From: Halorubrum aquaticum
Lineage (GTDB): Archaea; Halobacteriota; Halobacteria; Halobacteriales; Haloferacaceae
DNA length: 64,000 nucleotides
Assembly (NCBI RefSeq): GCF_900113615.1
Contig: NZ_FOPZ01000001.1
Span: 1-64,000, forward strand
Direction of reading: 5' to 3'
Within the stretch, counting starts at the first letter, position 1, and every line of letters begins with the position of its first letter. The notes beneath the pieces are model-generated. The model was not told where the DNA came from, searched no databases, and saw nothing but the letters and a program-made list of their open reading frames with translations. This document shows positions 60,085-64,000 of the stretch, piece by piece. Made by a program: the position numbers and the translations under genes.

Positions 60085-61444
60085 CGAGCTCACCCCCGTC
60101 GACCGCGGCGGCGCTGCCGGTCCCGTCGCCGGCAGTCCCCTTCGTGTCCGTCCCGTCGTCGGCCCCCTCGCTCCCGTCGTCGTTCCCGGTCGTTCCCGGG
60201 CCTCCCGGCCCGTCCGAGCCCAGCCCGGCGTATCGTCCGGCCATCCGGAAGAACTCCGGCATGGCCACGAAGAGGATGATCAGCCCGCGCAACACGCCGA
60301 CGAGCTCGGTCGGCACGTCGGTCCGGAACCCGATCTCGAGTGCGCCCCCCTTCAGGATGCCGAACAGGAACGCGGCGGGTAACACGCCGAGCGGGTTGTT
60401 CCCCGCCAGGATCGAGACGGTGATCCCGTCGAAGCCGAGGTCGGGAACCGACTCGATCCACCGGCCCTCGGACATCAGCACCCACACCGCGCCGCCGACG
60501 CCGCCGAGCGCGCCCGAGAGCGTCATCGCGCGCACGGTCGTCAGTTTCGCGTTCACGCCGCCGTACTCCGCGGCGGCCGCCTGTACCCCGCTCGTGCGCA
60601 GGTCGTAGCCGAACGGCGTGTGCTCGACGAGGTAGTAGAGCCCGCCGATGGCTCCGACGCCGACGAGCAGCGCGAGCAGCGCGAAGTCGCTGGAGTCCGG
60701 GAACAGCCACGGCGAGAACTGCGCGTACTCGGGGACGTACCGCGTCGCGACGACGGAGGACCCCTCCGCGCGGAACACCTCCAACACCAGCACGTACGCG
60801 ACGTTCGCGGCGACGAAGTTGAGCATGATCGTCGTGATCACCTCGTTGGCGTCGGCATACGCCTTCAACGCGCCGGGTATCGCGCCCCAGAGTCCGCCGC
60901 CGACCGCGCCGGCGAGGGTCCCGACGGCGACGATGACGACCCCGGAGATCGGTCCCGCCGGGAGCAGCGGTGCGAGCGCGAGCACCGTCAGCGCGGTCGC
61001 GAGCGCGCCGACGACGAGCTGGCCCTGCGTCCCGATGTTGAAGAGGCCGGCCCGGAACGCGACCGCGACCGAGAGCCCGGTGAATATCAGAAGCGTCGTC
61101 TCCGAGAGGGTGAGCCCCAGAGAGAGGTTGAACGGCGTCCACGACGGGTTGAAGATCCCCGGCTCGCCGACCGCGAACGGGTAGCCGAGCGCCCCGTTGA
61201 ACAACACGACGTACACCTCGAAGGGGTCATAACAGAACCCCAAGCCGGTGACCGGCATCGTCCAGGCGGCGGTGCTACACTCGGCGATCCGCCCCGAGAC
61301 GAGCACGATGGCGAAGCCGACGGCGATCGACAACAGGATCGCCGCGATGCTGATGAGGATCCGCTCGGCGACGCTGCGGTCGACGAACGGTTCGATCACG
61401 CGACGAGCGGCCGCCGGAAGCCGTCCACCGTCGCGTCGGCTCAC
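60077..61444 (-). CDS. ABC transporter permease (nucleoside/BMP type), subunit 1
   Basis: A 455-residue permease (NupP/YufP-like) with ~10 helices. Diagnostic is VAFRAGLFNIGTQGQLVVGA and LSGALGGVGGAVWVLMSEGR. The ~60-residue Gly/Asp/Thr-rich tail after the last helix (from about GGPGTTGNDDG) is longer than in bacteria and looks disordered. It overlaps the ATPase gene by 4 bases upstream and the second permease gene by 8 downstream. Confidence 0.9.
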   Translation of the reverse strand: MSRRDGGRLPAAARRVIEPFVDRSVAERILISIAAILLSIAVGFAIVLVSGRIAECSTAAWTMPVTGLGFCYDPFEVYVVLFNGALGYPFAVGEPGIFNPSWTPFNLSLGLTLSETTLLIFTGLSVAVAFRAGLFNIGTQGQLVVGALATALTVLALAPLLPAGPISGVVIVAVGTLAGAVGGGLWGAIPGALKAYADANEVITTIMLNFVAANVAYVLVLEVFRAEGSSVVATRYVPEYAQFSPWLFPDSSDFALLALLVGVGAIGGLYYLVEHTPFGYDLRTSGVQAAAAEYGGVNAKLTTVRAMTLSGALGGVGGAVWVLMSEGRWIESVPDLGFDGITVSILAGNNPLGVLPAAFLFGILKGGALEIGFRTDVPTELVGVLRGLIILFVAMPEFFRMAGRYAGLGSDGPGGPGTTGNDDGSEGADDGTDTKGTAGDGTGSAAAVDGGELDA

Positions 61445-63087
61445 GCGTCCACCCCTCCGTCCGCGGCGGTCTCACGGTCCGAACCGGCCCCGCCGTCGCC
61501 CCCGTCCGCACCGCCACCGCCGAGTCCGTCGTCGACCGAGTCGTGGATCGCCGCCCCCGAGACCGTCTCGTCGGCGAGCGTCTCCCCGGCCATCAGCAGG
61601 CCGATCTCCTCTTCGGTCACCGTGGCGGGGTCGACGACGCCGGAGAACTCGCCCTCGTGGATCACGGCGAGCCGGTCGGAGAGGCCCTGGACCTCGTCGA
61701 GCTTCGAGGAGACGAGCAGTATCGCCTTCCCCTCGGCACGCAGTTCGAGGAGACGCTCGTGGAGGAACTCCGTGGAGCCGATGTCGACGCCGCGGGTCGG
61801 GTGGGTCGCGACGACGAGGTCCGGGTTCCGCTCGAACTCCCGGCCCACGATGAACTTCTGCTGGTTGCCCCCGGAGAAGGACTCCGCGTCCGCGTCGGGG
61901 TTCGGCGGCCGAACGTCGTACGCCTCGATCACCGACTCGGCGTGTTCCGTCGACGCGTTCCAGTCGATCCGTCCGCCGGAGGCGAACGGCGGGTCGTGCT
62001 GGCTCCCCAAGATCCCGTTTTGAACCAGGTCGTAGGACATCACCAACCCCTTCTCGTGGCGGTCCTCCGGGACGAACGCCATGCCTCGGTCGATGTGTTC
62101 CCGACGGGTCGCGCCGGCCATCGACTCGCCGAGGTACTCGATCGACCCCGACGTCGGCTTCCGCATCCCCGTGATCGCCTCGACGAGCTGTGACTGTCCG
62201 TTCCCGTCGACGCCGGCGATCCCGAGCACCTCGCCCGCGCGGAGCTCGAAGGAGATCCCCGAGACCGCCTCGACGCCGCGGTCGTCCTCGACACGGAGGT
62301 CCGTCACGCCGAGCACGCGGTCGCCGGGCTCCTGCGGCGTCGTCGCCGGCTCCATCAGCACCTCGCGGCCGACCATCATCTCCGCGAGCTCCTCGCGGGT
62401 CACGTCTCCCGAGGCGACGGTGCCGACGTTGACGCCGTTGCGCAGGACCGTGATCTCGTCGGCGGCCGAGAGCGCCTCGCCGAGCTTGTGCGAGATGAAG
62501 ATTATCGTCTTGCCCTGGTCTGTCAGCTCCTCGAAGACGCCGTACAGCTCCTCGACTTCCTGGGGGGTCAACACCGCGGTCGGCTCGTCCATGATCAGGA
62601 CCTCCGCGCCCCGGTACAGCGCCTTCAGGATCTCGACGCGCTGTTGTTCGCCCACCGAGACGTCCGCGATGGTCGCGTCGGGGTCGACGTCGAAGCCGTA
62701 GCGCTCGCTCAGTTCGACCACCGCCTCGCGGGCGGCCTCCTCGTCGACGCGGAGTCCGCCCCACGTCCGCGGCTCGTTGCCCAAGACGACGTTCTCCCAC
62801 ACCGTCATGGGGTCGACGAGCATGAAGTGCTGGTGGATCATGCCGATCCCGGCGTCGATCGCGTCGCGCGGGGACGCGAACGAGCGCGGTTCGCCGTCGA
62901 CGACGACCGTTCCCTCCGTCGGGCGGTAGAGGCCGTACAACACGTTCATCAGCGTGGTCTTGCCGGCCCCGTTCTCGCCGAGTAAGGCGTGGACGCTCCC
63001 CCGCTCTATCGCGAGGTCCACGTCGTCGTTGGCGACGACCCCGGGGAACCGCTTCGTGATACCGTCAAGGTGGACCGCCGGGTTCAT
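61441..63087 (-). CDS. ABC transporter ATP-binding protein (nucleoside/sugar type, two ABC domains)
   Basis: A 548-residue double ATPase (NupO/YufO-like). Domain 1 has Walker A LLGENGAGKTTLMNVLYG, signature SVGEQQRVEILKAL and Walker B VLIMDEPTAVLTP. Domain 2 has a degenerate Walker A (GVDGNGQSQLVEAITG) and SFSGGNQQKF, as usual for this class. The C-terminus adds an Asp/Gly-rich tail. It is the first gene of the three-gene operon. No substrate-binding lipoprotein (BMP) gene adjoins it. Confidence 0.92.
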   Translation of the reverse strand: MNPAVHLDGITKRFPGVVANDDVDLAIERGSVHALLGENGAGKTTLMNVLYGLYRPTEGTVVVDGEPRSFASPRDAIDAGIGMIHQHFMLVDPMTVWENVVLGNEPRTWGGLRVDEEAAREAVVELSERYGFDVDPDATIADVSVGEQQRVEILKALYRGAEVLIMDEPTAVLTPQEVEELYGVFEELTDQGKTIIFISHKLGEALSAADEITVLRNGVNVGTVASGDVTREELAEMMVGREVLMEPATTPQEPGDRVLGVTDLRVEDDRGVEAVSGISFELRAGEVLGIAGVDGNGQSQLVEAITGMRKPTSGSIEYLGESMAGATRREHIDRGMAFVPEDRHEKGLVMSYDLVQNGILGSQHDPPFASGGRIDWNASTEHAESVIEAYDVRPPNPDADAESFSGGNQQKFIVGREFERNPDLVVATHPTRGVDIGSTEFLHERLLELRAEGKAILLVSSKLDEVQGLSDRLAVIHEGEFSGVVDPATVTEEEIGLLMAGETLADETVSGAAIHDSVDDGLGGGGADGGDGGAGSDRETAADGGVDA

Positions 63088-63195
63088 TCACCCGTATCTC
63101 CGTGTGCGAGGCAAAAAGACCGCGGGTTCGTCTCCGAACCGGTCGTACGTCGCCGACACACGTACCGTTATCCATCCGGCAGCCGAGGCCGCCGT

Positions 63196-64000
63196 ATGGT
63201 CTCGCGATTCTGGCGTATCGTGGCGGCCGTGACGGTCTGGCACGTCGCCGCCAGCGTCTGTTATTACACGGTGTACGCCGGGACCCCGCTCTTTCAGGAC
63301 GCCTTCGATCTGACGGGGCTGGAGGTCGGAATCGTGATCGCCGCGTTGACGCTCGGCTACGCCGTCTCGCTTCTCCCCTTCGGGATCGCGACCGACCGGT
63401 TCGGCGAGAGACGCACGCTGACCGTCGGACTCGTCGGACTCTCCGTCGGCGTCTTCGGGGTCGCGATCGCGCCGACGTATCCGCTGTTGCTGATCGCCGC
63501 CTTCCTCCTCGGATCGATGTACGGGAGCGCGACGCCGGGGACGAACAAGGCGATCTTCGACCGGATCGACCCGGGGAGACAACACCGCGCGATCGGGATC
63601 AAACAGATCGGCCCGACGATCGGGAGCGCGGTCGGCGCGCTCTTAGTGACCGGAACCGCCGGCGTCCTCTTCCCGCGGTTCGGCTTTCTGGTCGCCGCCG
63701 CGGTCGGTTCCCTGGTCGCCGTCGTCTTCTTCAGCGTGTACCGCCGCGAGAGCCCGGGCGAGGCGACGTCCCCCGACTTCCGCGCGCTGTCGTCCAACTC
63801 GGCGTACCTCGTCCTGCTGCTCTCGGGGGTGTGTCTCGGGGCCGCGTTCTACACGACGACCGGCTACGTCACCCTCTTCGTCGGCGAGTCGATCGGCGCG
63901 TCCGTCGCGGTCGCCGGCGCGGTCCTCGCGTCCATGCAGGTCGTCAGCAGCGCCGGAAAGGTCGCCGTGGGGACGCTGGCGGACGTGCTTCCCGGATCGG
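63196..64000 (+). CDS. MFS transporter (partial, runs off the window)
   Basis: The frame is open from the ATG at 63196 to the window edge (268 codons), so it is truncated by the window only. It is hydrophobic with ~9 helices visible and the MFS loop 2-3 pattern FGIATDRFGERRTLTVGL. The motif SMYGSATPGTNKAIFDRI in the middle is typical of Nar/oxalate-like or NarK-type facilitators. It is divergent from the nucleoside-type ABC operon with 108 bases between the starts. The substrate is unknown. Confidence 0.85.
   Translation, partial: MVSRFWRIVAAVTVWHVAASVCYYTVYAGTPLFQDAFDLTGLEVGIVIAALTLGYAVSLLPFGIATDRFGERRTLTVGLVGLSVGVFGVAIAPTYPLLLIAAFLLGSMYGSATPGTNKAIFDRIDPGRQHRAIGIKQIGPTIGSAVGALLVTGTAGVLFPRFGFLVAAAVGSLVAVVFFSVYRRESPGEATSPDFRALSSNSAYLVLLLSGVCLGAAFYTTTGYVTLFVGESIGASVAVAGAVLASMQVVSSAGKVAVGTLADVLPGS

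Overview
The window looks like a chromosome segment from an extremely halophilic archaeon (class Halobacteria). It has high GC and strongly acidic proteins, many TATA boxes sit about 27-30 nt upstream of start codons (leaderless genes), and it carries archaeal TFB genes, a sensory rhodopsin with its transducer, and many families known only from haloarchaea. A Halorubrum-like or related genus is my guess; no species is claimed. The window opens on the tail of an rRNA operon (23S 3' end, structured spacer, 5S, strong hairpin terminator).

Layout. 0-10 kb: rRNA tail, DUF7504-like regulator, EamA exporter, SRPBCC protein, OGG1-type DNA glycosylase, DUF555, UPF0058, a zinc ribbon, TFB 1, MscS channel, M20 hydrolase. 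10-19 kb: an alpha-glucan block with amylomaltase, GH13 amylase and a 1587-residue protein holding two GH15 glucoamylase modules; none has an export signal, suggesting internal glucan use. 18.7-24.8 kb: MutS-family ATPase with a partner, then HtrII transducer and sensory rhodopsin II (phototaxis), then acyl-CoA dehydrogenase. 24.8-33.5 kb: purA, a winged-helix regulator, an 836-residue coiled-coil protein, Nudix, IMPase-like phosphatase, TFB 2, Xaa-Pro peptidase. 33.5-39.4 kb: MFS transporter, small DNA-binding-like protein, a three-gene operon (surface beta-sandwich protein, ABC ATPase, ABC permease) and a cupin. 39.4-42.7 kb: hisC / AK6-type kinase / CDP-alcohol phosphatidyltransferase run and an FAA hydrolase. 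42.7-49 kb: mostly small conserved proteins (zinc-ribbon membrane protein, UPF0173, OsmC, thioredoxin-like, DUF3592, a degenerate MBL-like protein). 49-57.5 kb: PRC-barrel protein, Na+/Ca2+-type exchanger, large FAD/Fe-S oxidoreductase, DUF5787, Nudix, uS10 paralogue, M20D amidohydrolase, ArsR-like regulator. 57.5-64 kb: geranylgeranyl-reductase-family flavoprotein, a nucleoside-type ABC importer (ATPase plus two permeases, no binding protein here), and a truncated MFS transporter.

I saw no CRISPR array, insertion sequence, prophage or clear tRNA gene. The least ordinary items are the double GH15 fusion, the compact SRII/HtrII pair with substitutions at signalling positions, the surface-protein/ABC operon, and several short tandem repeats beside or inside genes.
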